Under the pieces are notes generated by a model. That model was not told where the DNA came from. It did not search any database and worked only from the letters and a program-made list of their open reading frames with translations. A DNA stretch of 64,000 nucleotides, from contig JAHECA010000001.1 of the NCBI GenBank assembly GCA_024642005.1, positions 1 to 64,000 of the forward strand, written 5' to 3'. This stretch comes from Robiginitalea sp. Lineage in GTDB: Bacteria; Bacteroidota; Bacteroidia; Flavobacteriales; Flavobacteriaceae. The translations under genes and the position numbers were made by a program. The first letter of the stretch is position 1. Every line of letters starts with the position of its first letter. Shown one piece after another: positions 56,583 through 64,000 of this stretch.

Positions 56583-57710
56583 TTATCCGCCGGCCTCTTC
56601 ATCCTCGCCTTTTTTGATTGGTTCGGTTTTGTTCCAGACTTTTACCTTGTCTTCCTTGGTCAATCCGGATACGATTTCCACATTCACCCCGTCTGAGATG
56701 CCAATCTCAATATCGCGGCGTTCAAATTGCTGTTCGCCTGTAGACACCTCCACGTAGGGCTTGTCTGTTTCCCGGTCGAACTGCAGCAGGGCCTCGGGGA
56801 TTACCATGATGCTGTCTTTCTTCTCCAGGGTCAGGGAGGCGTTGGCGCTGTATCCGGCCCGTATCAAAATGCTGTCGTTTACCTCGACTTCTCCCTCGAT
56901 TTTAAACTGTACGGCCCCGGCCTCTTCCACGCCCTTGGGGGCGATAAAGCGGAGCTTGGCCCCAAACTTCTGGTCTTCCATCGCGCCCAGGCTAATTTCC
57001 AGCGGCATGCCGATCTGGAGTTTTCCAACCTCTCCTTCATCTACCTGGCCTTCGAAAATCATCTTGCCCAGGTCGGCGATTGTGGCGATGGTGGTCCCGT
57101 CGTTGAAATTGTTGCTCTGGATAACCTGGTCGCCTTCCTCTACAGGGATTTCCAGGATGGTGCCATTAACGGTTGCCCGAATGTTGGTGTTGGCACTTGT
57201 TGAACCTCCGGCAGAGCCGAGGCGGATGATCCGGTAATCGGCCCGGGCGTTGTCGAGTTCCTGTATGGCCTGCTCATACTGCCGTTGCTGGTTGTTGAAC
57301 TCCTGATCGGAGATCACCCCCTTGTCGTGGAGTACCTTGTTGCGGTCAAACTCCAGCTTGATGGTGTTCAGGGCAATTTCGGCCGATTTTACGCGACCCT
57401 GCGACTGGTTGAGGGCCTGCTCGTTGGGCACTACCCTGATCACGGCAATCAGGTCGCCGGCCTTGACCGGGTCGCCCTCCACCATGAAAATCTTATCGAT
57501 GATCCCGGAGATCTGCGGCTTGATTTCAATCTCGTCTTCCGGAACGACCTTCCCGGTAGCCACCGTTTTGCGTTCGATGTTCCCGGTAAACGGGTTCTGG
57601 GTTTCATAGGTGATGGCCGACTTGCTATTCGTTTTGATAAAATAGGCTGCCGCCCACATGGCTCCAAGGGCTAAGACTGCTATCAGGCCGTATTTCACAT
57701 ATTTATTCAT
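56583..57710 (-). CDS. MacA-type periplasmic adaptor (copy 2 of the operon)
   Basis: A 375-residue membrane-fusion protein. One N-terminal helix (YGLIAVLALGAMWAAAYFI) anchors it. KVVPEDEIEIKPQISGIIDKIF starts the barrel-sandwich (lipoyl-like) domain and a long helical hairpin follows (about residues 95-165), then GTILEIPVEEGDQVIQ and the beta-barrel and membrane-proximal parts. It ends with an acidic tail, EPIKKGEDEEAGG. It closely resembles the adaptor at 61029 in length and order of motifs, pointing to a duplication. It should bridge the MacB-type permeases to TolC. It is followed by the TolC gene. Confidence 0.92.
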   Translation of the reverse strand: MNKYVKYGLIAVLALGAMWAAAYFIKTNSKSAITYETQNPFTGNIERKTVATGKVVPEDEIEIKPQISGIIDKIFMVEGDPVKAGDLIAVIRVVPNEQALNQSQGRVKSAEIALNTIKLEFDRNKVLHDKGVISDQEFNNQQRQYEQAIQELDNARADYRIIRLGSAGGSTSANTNIRATVNGTILEIPVEEGDQVIQSNNFNDGTTIATIADLGKMIFEGQVDEGEVGKLQIGMPLEISLGAMEDQKFGAKLRFIAPKGVEEAGAVQFKIEGEVEVNDSILIRAGYSANASLTLEKKDSIMVIPEALLQFDRETDKPYVEVSTGEQQFERRDIEIGISDGVNVEIVSGLTKEDKVKVWNKTEPIKKGEDEEAGG

Positions 57711-57743
57711 GACAATTGGTAGTATTTAGTTTTTCTTTCTGGG

Positions 57744-59009
57744 TTATTCTTCGCGCAGGGCGTCAATGGGTTTTATGCTAACCGCCCGTTGGGCAGGGAT
57801 AAGGCCGATAAGGGTGCCGAGGATGACCATGATCAGCAAAGCGCCAATTACCAGCGGGATGGGCACGGTTGGGTTCGTATAGGGGAAATCGGTGGTGTCG
57901 GCCGTCATGTTGTTGATCAGGTTCAGCACCCCTGCACCCAGCACAATGCCGATAACGCCGGCCAGCATGGTCAGGAACACCGATTCCAGGATAATGAGGG
58001 TGCGCACCTCTCCGGGGGTGGCCCCCAGGGCCCGCCTAATGCCGAGCTCTTTGGTGCGTTCCTTCACGGAAATCAACAGGATGTTCCCAATGCCGATTAC
58101 CCCGGCCAAAATGGTGGCCAGGCCCACAATCAACGACAAGAAAGTGATGCCCTGGGCAAAGCCCATGATGCGGCCGAAGATTTCCCCCAGGTTGAACGAG
58201 CCGATGGCCCGCTCGTCGTCGGGGTGCACCCTGTGGATGCTTTTAAGCACCCGCTTTACATCTTTTTCGACCTGTACCACATCGGCATCGTCATAGGCCG
58301 AGATGGTAAAGAACTGGGCCGAGTCCCCCGTATTGTACAGTTTCTTGAAGGTGTTGAAGGGAATAAAAATATCCCCGTCTGACCCAAAGGGTGTGGTTTG
58401 GGTGAATTTGTTTACCCCGATTACCTCGAAATACACCTTTTCGACCCGGATATAGGCGCCGATGGGGTTTTCGTTCTTTTCGAAGAGCTCCTGCTGCACG
58501 CGCTCGCCGATCACACAGACCTTGCGTGCGCTGGCCATGTCTTCCTCGTTGATAAAGCGCCCCCCGTCGTAGATTTTCTGGGTGGCCATTTTCGCAATGT
58601 CGGGAAAGTACCCGTATACCGGGTATGAATTGGATTTCAAGCCCCTCACGGTAAGGGCCGCGTCACCCCCGAAGACCCCCTTGGTGTTTACCGGGGCGAT
58701 ATACTCAATGTCTGGGATCCGGTTGCGAAGCACATCGGCATCGCCGACCCGCAGGGGTACGGCCCGGCCTATTTTATAACCGCCATAGGGCATGCTGGTG
58801 CGGTTGGTCCAGGCCCAGAGGCTGTTTTTGGCAACCGTCTCGAAATTGCGCTCAAAGCCGTTGTCGAGCCCCTTCGCGGCGCCGGCCAGGGCGATGTAGA
58901 TGAATATCCCCCAGAGTACACCAACCACTGTAATAATGGTTCGCGTTTTGTTCTTTCCGATGGAACCGAAAATCTCCTGCCAGGTATTTTTATCAAATAA
59001 CAACCGCAT
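57744..59009 (-). CDS. MacB-type ABC transporter permease (D)
   Basis: A 421-residue permease of the MacB/FtsX family without its own ATPase domain. It starts MRLLFDKNTWQEIFGSIG, has the first transmembrane helix (TRTIITVVGVLWGIFIYIAL), a periplasmic MacB_PCD domain (about residues 45-265), and three C-terminal helices (about 285-310, 335-365 and 385-405). TKELGIRRALGATPGEVRTL, in the cytoplasmic loop, is the family's coupling segment that contacts the ATPase. The C-terminal KPIDALREE is shared with the other permeases in this operon. It begins one base after the stop of permease C. It probably forms a heterodimer with permease C. Confidence 0.93.
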   Translation of the reverse strand: MRLLFDKNTWQEIFGSIGKNKTRTIITVVGVLWGIFIYIALAGAAKGLDNGFERNFETVAKNSLWAWTNRTSMPYGGYKIGRAVPLRVGDADVLRNRIPDIEYIAPVNTKGVFGGDAALTVRGLKSNSYPVYGYFPDIAKMATQKIYDGGRFINEEDMASARKVCVIGERVQQELFEKNENPIGAYIRVEKVYFEVIGVNKFTQTTPFGSDGDIFIPFNTFKKLYNTGDSAQFFTISAYDDADVVQVEKDVKRVLKSIHRVHPDDERAIGSFNLGEIFGRIMGFAQGITFLSLIVGLATILAGVIGIGNILLISVKERTKELGIRRALGATPGEVRTLIILESVFLTMLAGVIGIVLGAGVLNLINNMTADTTDFPYTNPTVPIPLVIGALLIMVILGTLIGLIPAQRAVSIKPIDALREE

Positions 59010-59010
59010 C

Positions 59011-60243
59011 TTATTCGTCTCTTAGGGCTACAATGGGTTTAATACGGGCTGCACGCCGCGCGGGCACATACCCGGCGACCGCCCCGAAAACGATCAACAG
59101 AACGGTGGCGAATACAGCCACTCCTATGCTGATGTACGGATTGGTAATGAAATAATCGTCGGCCAGGTTATCGCCCAGGGAACGCAACAGGCCAATGCCG
59201 ATGAGCATTCCAATAAAACCTGAGATGGTGGTGATGAAGACAGATTCCAGCAATATAGTGCTGATCACTGTTTTCGGGGTGGCCCCAATGGCCTTGCGTA
59301 TGCCTATTTCCTTGGTCCGCTCTTTTACCACATAGACCATAATGTTGCTAATACCGATAATGCCTGCAATGATGGTGCCGAAGGCCACAACGGTAACGAT
59401 GAGCTGCAGAGCCCCGGCAAATTCCTGGTTTTGCTTCAGGTTGTCGGTTACGTTGCGGATAAAAAAGGCGTTGCGGTCGTCGGGATGGATGTATTTTTTG
59501 TCTTTCAAAAACCGGCGCAGGTTGCTCTCCAGGGCCATGGCCCCGGTGTAGCCGAGCTCCGGCTTGAACTGCACTACGAGCTGGTCTACCTCATCCGTAT
59601 TCTTTTCGATAAGCTGTCGGGTCGTATAGGGGATGAAGATCTGCCGTTCTTCGTTATCGCCACCCTCATCCTGAAAAACGCCGATAACCTTGAATACAGA
59701 CCCGCCCAGGTCAATGTATTTGCCCAAAGCGTTTTCGGCCCCGAACAAATCAATTTCGACGAGTCTGCCGATAACGGCATTCCGCGTCTTCTCCTCAATA
59801 TCGCGGTGGTTCAGGTATCGCCCCTTCATGATGACGGTCTTCTCGGCGAACTGTTGCCCCCAGTCTACCCCGAAGGTGGTATACGTATTGGATTCCTGCT
59901 TGTATTTGGCCAGGGCGCTGCGCCGGATGATGGGCGAGATATGCTCCAGGAACATGGGAAAGTTCGTCTTGATATCGGCCAGGTCGGTATTGTCGAACTC
60001 GATGGTCCGGTTTGACTTGTACCCCTTGTACGGCAGGGAAGTGCGGCCGGGAAACACATAGATGACGTTGGTGGCATCCTGGGAAAAGAACTGGTCAAAG
60101 GTGTTGATAAGTCCATTGCCCATCCCGTAGAGGGTAATAAAAATGAGGATCCCCAAAGCCACGGTAAAGCCCGAGAGGAAGGTCCGGAGCTTGTTCTTGC
60201 CGATGGTGGCGAATATCTCGCGCCATGTGTCCCTATTGAACAT
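59011..60243 (-). CDS. MacB-type ABC transporter permease (C)
   Basis: A 410-residue permease of the same class. It starts MFNRDTWREIFATIGKNK, has a first helix (FTVALGILIFITLYGMGNG), a periplasmic domain and three C-terminal helices. TKEIGIRKAIGATPKTV is the coupling loop, and KPIVALRDE ends the protein. Its start codon lies within the last bases of the ATPase gene (11-base overlap), so translation is probably coupled. It is followed after one base by permease D. The pair C/D is likely the membrane part served by the ATPase at 60233. Confidence 0.93.
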   Translation of the reverse strand: MFNRDTWREIFATIGKNKLRTFLSGFTVALGILIFITLYGMGNGLINTFDQFFSQDATNVIYVFPGRTSLPYKGYKSNRTIEFDNTDLADIKTNFPMFLEHISPIIRRSALAKYKQESNTYTTFGVDWGQQFAEKTVIMKGRYLNHRDIEEKTRNAVIGRLVEIDLFGAENALGKYIDLGGSVFKVIGVFQDEGGDNEERQIFIPYTTRQLIEKNTDEVDQLVVQFKPELGYTGAMALESNLRRFLKDKKYIHPDDRNAFFIRNVTDNLKQNQEFAGALQLIVTVVAFGTIIAGIIGISNIMVYVVKERTKEIGIRKAIGATPKTVISTILLESVFITTISGFIGMLIGIGLLRSLGDNLADDYFITNPYISIGVAVFATVLLIVFGAVAGYVPARRAARIKPIVALRDE

Positions 60244-60937
60244 ACTCGGAAGCCCTCTTCTGCTTGATCTTCTTGTCTTCGACGATTACCCCGTCGCGCA
60301 GGTGAATGATGCGCTTGCACATGTGGGCGATGTCTTCTTCGTGGGTTACCACCAGAATGGTATTGCCCTGGTCATTGATCTGCTGGATGAGTTCCATGAC
60401 CTCGTAGGAGGTTGTACTGTCGAGGGCACCTGTGGGCTCGTCGGCCAGCAGCACCTTGGGTTCTGAAGCCATGGCCCTGGCGATGGCCACCCGCTGTTTC
60501 TGCCCCCCGGAAAGCTCACTGGGCAGGTGGTTGGCCCATTCGCGCAGGCCTACCTGTTCGAGGTATCTCATGGCCTTGGCTTCGCGTTCCTTGCGCCCCA
60601 CCTTCTGATAGTAAAGCGGCAGGGCCACGTTTTCGAGGGCCGTTTTGTAATTGATCAGGTTAAAAGACTGAAAGACAAACCCGAGAAATTTATTGCGGTA
60701 TTGAGCGGCCTTGGTTTCGTTCAGGTTCTTGATCGGCACCCCGTCGAGGATGTAATCGCCCGAATTGGCCTCGTCCAGCATGCCCAAAATGTTGAGCAGG
60801 GTAGACTTTCCGGATCCGGAAGACCCCATGATTGCTACCAATTCGCCTGCTTCAGCCTTAAAATTGATTCCTTTGAGTACGTGCAGGGAATTGCTTCCCA
60901 TTTGATAGGACTTATGTAAATCTTTGATTTCGATCAT
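60233..60937 (-). CDS. MacB/LolD-type ABC transporter ATPase
   Basis: A 234-residue ATPase. Walker A is MGSSGSGKSTLLN (about residues 38-50), the signature is LSGGQKQRVAIARAM, and Walker B is VLLADEPTGALDS. IEIKDLHKSYQMGSNSLHVLK begins the domain, and an H-loop (VVTHEEDIA) closes it. This class powers MacB/LolCDE-like permeases that perform mechanotransmission across the periplasm. I chose ATG 60937, where homology begins; an ATG at 60946 is possible. Within the visible part of the operon it is the only ATPase for four permeases; another may lie beyond the window's right end. Confidence 0.95.
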   Translation of the reverse strand: MIEIKDLHKSYQMGSNSLHVLKGINFKAEAGELVAIMGSSGSGKSTLLNILGMLDEANSGDYILDGVPIKNLNETKAAQYRNKFLGFVFQSFNLINYKTALENVALPLYYQKVGRKEREAKAMRYLEQVGLREWANHLPSELSGGQKQRVAIARAMASEPKVLLADEPTGALDSTTSYEVMELIQQINDQGNTILVVTHEEDIAHMCKRIIHLRDGVIVEDKKIKQKRASEYVQ

Positions 60938-61028
60938 GGTTGGCATAAAAGTTTGTACCGGTCCGCTGGTTAGACCGCGAAGATGTGAATTTGTTACAAG
61001 GAGGATTCCAAATTTTATGTTAAAAGGC

Positions 61029-62141
61029 TCAGGCGCCTGCCTCGGGCTCGACCAGGGCGTTCCAAACCTTGATGGCATCCTGTTCCTGCAGGCCCGATTT
61101 CACCTCCACAAAAATCCCGTCGCTGATGCCCAGCTCCAGGTCGCGGCGTTCAAATTGCTGGGGGGCTACCTCCACCTCCACATAGGGCTTCCGGGTGTCT
61201 CCGTCAAATTGCACCAGGGCTTCCTTCACGGCCAGCACGCCGTCTGCCTTGCCCAAAATAATGGAGGCGTTTGCGCTAAGGCCTGCCCTGATAAAGACAC
61301 TGTCCTGCTTTTTCAGTGAGCCTTTGATTTCGAACTGTATGGCTCCGTTCTCTTCCTTTCCTTTGGGTGCAATGTAGTCGAGTACTGCATCGAACACCTG
61401 GTCTTCGATGGCTCCCACGGTTATTTCCAGGGGCAGCTCTTCGTGGATTTTCCCGACCTCCGATTCGTCTACCTTCCCTTCGAAGATCATTTTCCCGATA
61501 TCGGCTATGGCTGCAATGGTGGTGCCTTCGTTAAAGGTGTTGGCTTCGATCACCTGGTTGCCCACCTCTACGGGCACTTCCAGTACCATGCCGCTCACGG
61601 TCGCCCGAATAAGGGTATTGGCGGCATTGCTCAGGCCCTGGGTGGTCCCGGTACGCACAATGTCGTAGCGCTTGTTGGCAGCCGAATAGGCCTGCTTGGC
61701 CTGGTCGTAGCTCACCTGGGCCCGGTCCATGTCGGCCTGGGAAATTACACCCCGTGAAAACAACGCCTGCTGACGCTCGTAGTTGCGCCTCTGGTCGTTC
61801 AGGGTAATCTTGGCGTCCTCGATGGCATTCTTGGCGTCGTTCAGGGCGCTCAGGTTGGGTACCACCTTCAGTTTGGCCAGCAGGTCGCCCGATTTCACAA
61901 AGTCGCCCCCCTCTACATAAATCTCTTCGATTACCCCCGAAATATTGGGTTTGATAAGCACTTCCTCCAGGGGCAGGATGCTGCCGGTGGCCACCGTCTT
62001 TTTCACGATGTTCTGGCGGGTAGGCTTTTCGGTCTTATAGACCACCGGGTCTTCCGCATTTTTCTGGTAGAGGTAATACATCGAACCTCCGAAGGTGAGC
62101 ACGATAAGTGCGAGAATGAGAATGGTCAGTGACTTTTTCAT
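61029..62141 (-). CDS. MacA-type periplasmic adaptor (copy 1 of the operon)
   Basis: A 370-residue membrane-fusion protein with an N-terminal helix (LTILILALIVLTFGGSMYYL), barrel-sandwich start (SILPLEEVLIKPNISGVIEEI), a long helical hairpin (about residues 95-165, with SQADMDRAQVSYDQAKQAYSA), then GMVLEVPVEVGNQVIEANTF and the beta-barrel. It parallels the adaptor at 56583 almost segment for segment. It lies between the two permease pairs, with the ATPase downstream. It should couple permeases A/B to the TolC channel. Confidence 0.92.
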   Translation of the reverse strand: MKKSLTILILALIVLTFGGSMYYLYQKNAEDPVVYKTEKPTRQNIVKKTVATGSILPLEEVLIKPNISGVIEEIYVEGGDFVKSGDLLAKLKVVPNLSALNDAKNAIEDAKITLNDQRRNYERQQALFSRGVISQADMDRAQVSYDQAKQAYSAANKRYDIVRTGTTQGLSNAANTLIRATVSGMVLEVPVEVGNQVIEANTFNEGTTIAAIADIGKMIFEGKVDESEVGKIHEELPLEITVGAIEDQVFDAVLDYIAPKGKEENGAIQFEIKGSLKKQDSVFIRAGLSANASIILGKADGVLAVKEALVQFDGDTRKPYVEVEVAPQQFERRDLELGISDGIFVEVKSGLQEQDAIKVWNALVEPEAGA

Positions 62142-62165
62142 GGCTGTATATTGAATCTTTGTCTT

Positions 62166-63425
62166 TTATTCGTTTCTAAGGGCGTCGATGGGTTTTACGC
62201 GAAGGGCACTCTGGGCCGGGATAAAGCCGGCAAGCAGGCCCGAAAAGGTCAGAATGGCCAGGGCTGCCATCACCACTCCCAGGCTCACGCTGGGGTTGGC
62301 AAACATGTCGACCGGACCGCTGGCGTCGAGCAGGGAATTCACCCCGAAAATGAACAGGGCCCCGAAGGCGATACCGGCCATGCCCGACAAGATGGTGAGC
62401 ACCAGCGATTCCATGAGCACCTGCAGGCGAATGCTCCAGGGCTGCTCGCCCAGGGCCCGGCGGATGCCGATTTCCTTGGTGCGCTCCTTTACCACGATAA
62501 GCATGATGTTGCTCACTCCGATTATGCCGGAAAGCAGCACGAGTATACCTACGAAATAGGCGATAAACCGCATGGCGCCAAAGAGGCTTTGCACCCGGTT
62601 AAACTGCTCGTAGAGATCAAAATAACCTATGGCCCTGGTGTCTTCGGGGTGCACCTTGTGCTTTTCCTTCAGGGCACTGACAATGGCTTCCTTCAATCCC
62701 GTAATGGAAGTGCCGTCGTTGGCGGTAATGGCCATCCAGCCCACATTGTCGGACCGGTTAAAGGCTTGCGAGAAGGTCGTGAAAGGCACGTAGATCTGTT
62801 TCTGCCCTTCCTCCCCGTCTCCGTCGTTCGATTTTTTCTTGTAGGTGCCCACCACCATGAAATTCACCCCGTTTACCTTGAGGTACGAGCCGAGCACTTC
62901 CTCCCCTGCCTCGTAGAGTTCGCTGACCACCCCTTCTCCGATCACTGCTACTTTGCGCCTTTCGCGAATGTCGTTCTGGTTGACAAAGCGGCCGGCGGTA
63001 ATGCCCATGGGGTCCTGGTTAATAATCTCGGGGTAGTCGCCATAAATGTCGTAAGCCCCCGTTTTGATGCCGCGAATCACGTTGCTGCCGCCCCGGAAAC
63101 CGCCGAGCTGGTTGCGGGCCGAAACGTACCGGAGCTCGGGGAAGCGCTCGCGCAGCATGGGCACGTCTTCGAGCCTGAAATCGAAGGAACGGTCTTTTGG
63201 GAGGCCCTTGTAGGCCTTGGTAGTGCGCCGCGTCCAGATAAACATGGTGTTGGTGGCGATATCGCCGAAATCGGCCGTGATGCCGTTTTCGAGCCCGCGA
63301 CCTGCGGCCAGCAGGATAATCAGGATCAGGATCCCCCAGAACACACCGAAAGCCGTGAGCACGGTGCGGAACCAGTTGCTGCTGAGTACTTCCAGGATTT
63401 CTTTCCAGCGGTCTTTGCTAAACAT
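62166..63425 (-). CDS. MacB-type ABC transporter permease (B)
   Basis: A 419-residue permease starting MFSKDRWKEILEVLSSNW. It has a first helix (VLTAFGVFWGILILIILL), a periplasmic domain (about residues 45-260) and three C-terminal helices. The coupling loop is TKEIGIRRALGEQPWSIRL and the end reads KPIDALRNE. It starts 31 bases downstream of the partial permease A and ends 24 bases before the adaptor. It probably pairs with permease A. The ATPase that powers this pair may be shared with pair C/D or lie outside the window. Confidence 0.93.
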   Translation of the reverse strand: MFSKDRWKEILEVLSSNWFRTVLTAFGVFWGILILIILLAAGRGLENGITADFGDIATNTMFIWTRRTTKAYKGLPKDRSFDFRLEDVPMLRERFPELRYVSARNQLGGFRGGSNVIRGIKTGAYDIYGDYPEIINQDPMGITAGRFVNQNDIRERRKVAVIGEGVVSELYEAGEEVLGSYLKVNGVNFMVVGTYKKKSNDGDGEEGQKQIYVPFTTFSQAFNRSDNVGWMAITANDGTSITGLKEAIVSALKEKHKVHPEDTRAIGYFDLYEQFNRVQSLFGAMRFIAYFVGILVLLSGIIGVSNIMLIVVKERTKEIGIRRALGEQPWSIRLQVLMESLVLTILSGMAGIAFGALFIFGVNSLLDASGPVDMFANPSVSLGVVMAALAILTFSGLLAGFIPAQSALRVKPIDALRNE

Positions 63426-63456
63426 GGCTTACCGGGTTTGTTGTTTAAGATCAGTC

Positions 63457-64000
63457 CTATTCATCGCGCAGGGCATTGATAACCTGTATGTTGGCAGCCC
63501 TCCAGGCAGGAAAAAAGCCCGCAATGGTGCCGGCCGCGATCAGCACAAACACTGTAGAAAGGGCCACATTCAGGTTTACCGAGGGGTTCATGATATAGTC
63601 TACTTCGATGTGGGGGCCCAGTAATTCCAGCAGGCCCATGCTGAAGATAAGCCCCAGAAAGCCCGAAATGGAGGTCACGAAGATGGCCTCGTGGAGGATC
63701 ATCCCCACAATAGACCAGGGCTTGGCCCCCAAGGCCTTGCGGATGCCGATCTCGCGGGTGCGCTCCTTCACCACGATGAGCATGATGTTGCTCACCCCCA
63801 CCACCCCGGCAATGATGGTACAGATGCCAACGAACCAGAAGAATAGCTTGATGTTCCCGGTTAGGCTGTAATAGCGCCGGGCCTCTTCCAGGGCGCTCCA
63901 GACCTGGATTGCGCTGGTGTCGTCTGGGGCTACCGTATGCACCTGCTGCAGGTAGGTGCGCAGTTCGTCCTTGAAGGCCACGGCCTCGGCCACAGCCTGG
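63457..64000 (-). CDS. MacB-type ABC transporter permease (A), N-terminus beyond window
   Basis: The visible 181 residues are the C-terminal part of a permease: the end of the periplasmic domain (FKDELRTYLQQVH), then LFFWFVGICTIIAGVVGVSNI (helix 2), the coupling loop TREIGIRKALGAKPWSIVG, two more helices and the shared ending VINALRDE. The frame is open to base 64000, so about 230 residues with the first helix and most of the periplasmic domain lie outside. It begins the visible part of the operon, upstream of permease B. Confidence 0.93.
   Translation of the reverse strand, partial: QAVAEAVAFKDELRTYLQQVHTVAPDDTSAIQVWSALEEARRYYSLTGNIKLFFWFVGICTIIAGVVGVSNIMLIVVKERTREIGIRKALGAKPWSIVGMILHEAIFVTSISGFLGLIFSMGLLELLGPHIEVDYIMNPSVNLNVALSTVFVLIAAGTIAGFFPAWRAANIQVINALRDE

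Noticed and set aside
1-64000. tRNA, rRNA, riboswitch, integrase or complete insertion sequence
   Set aside because: The intergenic stretches were read for cloverleaf, T-loop (GGTTCGAATC-like) and transposase signatures and none was convincing.

Overview
The window looks like a chromosomal segment from a GC-rich member of the Flavobacteriia (Bacteroidota), similar in character to Robiginitalea-like marine lineages. Evidence for this is a type IX secretion/gliding set (two PorP/SprF-type proteins, a giant adhesin with a gliding-motility-associated C-terminal sorting domain, and a TPR/OmpA lipoprotein-like partner), several DUF6090 proteins (a family I know only from Bacteroidota), a TPR-LytS/LytTR two-component pair, and promoter-like TAnnTTTG boxes in place of sigma-70 boxes. 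The genus is inference; no rRNA or tRNA gene is present to settle it.

Layout. (1) 1-9 kb is a visibly AT-richer accessory island. It holds a WD40 propeller protein cut by the window edge (probably the C-terminal part of a STAND NTPase), a convergent SLATT/DUF4231 membrane protein, a two-gene + strand operon (a membrane protein carrying a duplicated unknown domain, then a DyP-type haem peroxidase), and a convergent two-gene - strand operon (patatin phospholipase, then a protein with an N-terminal nucleoside-deoxyribosyltransferase/TIR-like domain, TPR-like TRAFs-binding region and C-terminal Rossmann-like domain). I think this is the most likely home of an undescribed conflict, lipid-signalling or oxylipin-type system. 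(2) 9.6-12.8 kb: TerB-like, LemA, DUF2207 and small membrane proteins. (3) 13-17.8 kb: four DUF6090 paralogues plus a decayed fifth, with a YiiX-like cysteine hydrolase inside the array. (4) 17.9-27.8 kb: housekeeping and exported genes (DUF885 and DUF2268 metallopeptidases, VIT/CCC1 transporter, S8 protease lipoprotein, FadL porin, SanA-like protein, atypical Nramp-family transporter), with a ~94-bp direct repeat in a 725-bp non-coding stretch.

(5) 27.8-35.1 kb: a - strand type IX secretion operon (adhesin, PorP/SprF, OmpA). (6) 35.3-38.2 kb: fabD, divergent from an FAD oxidoreductase that is translationally coupled to a stand-alone cyclic-nucleotide-binding domain; the intergenic region has two TGAC-N4-GTCA dyads 22 bp apart, placed where an FNR/CRP-family activator would sit. 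(7) 38.3-43.5 kb: an NAD-linked, molybdenum formate dehydrogenase operon (fdhD, a NuoE-NuoF-like fusion, Cys-containing catalytic subunit). (8) 43.6-55 kb: gamma carbonic anhydrase, LytS/LytTR sensor pair, VWA protein, PorP/SprF protein, Nfu scaffold, DUF255 thioredoxin protein, MscS channel, an exported unknown protein, TsaB. (9) 55-64 kb: a MacAB-TolC-like efflux operon with two adaptors, four permeases and only one ATPase in view; the last permease runs off the window.

No rRNA, tRNA, CRISPR array, complete insertion sequence or origin was seen. Gene calls rest on reading translated sequence and remembered family motifs; no database search was run.
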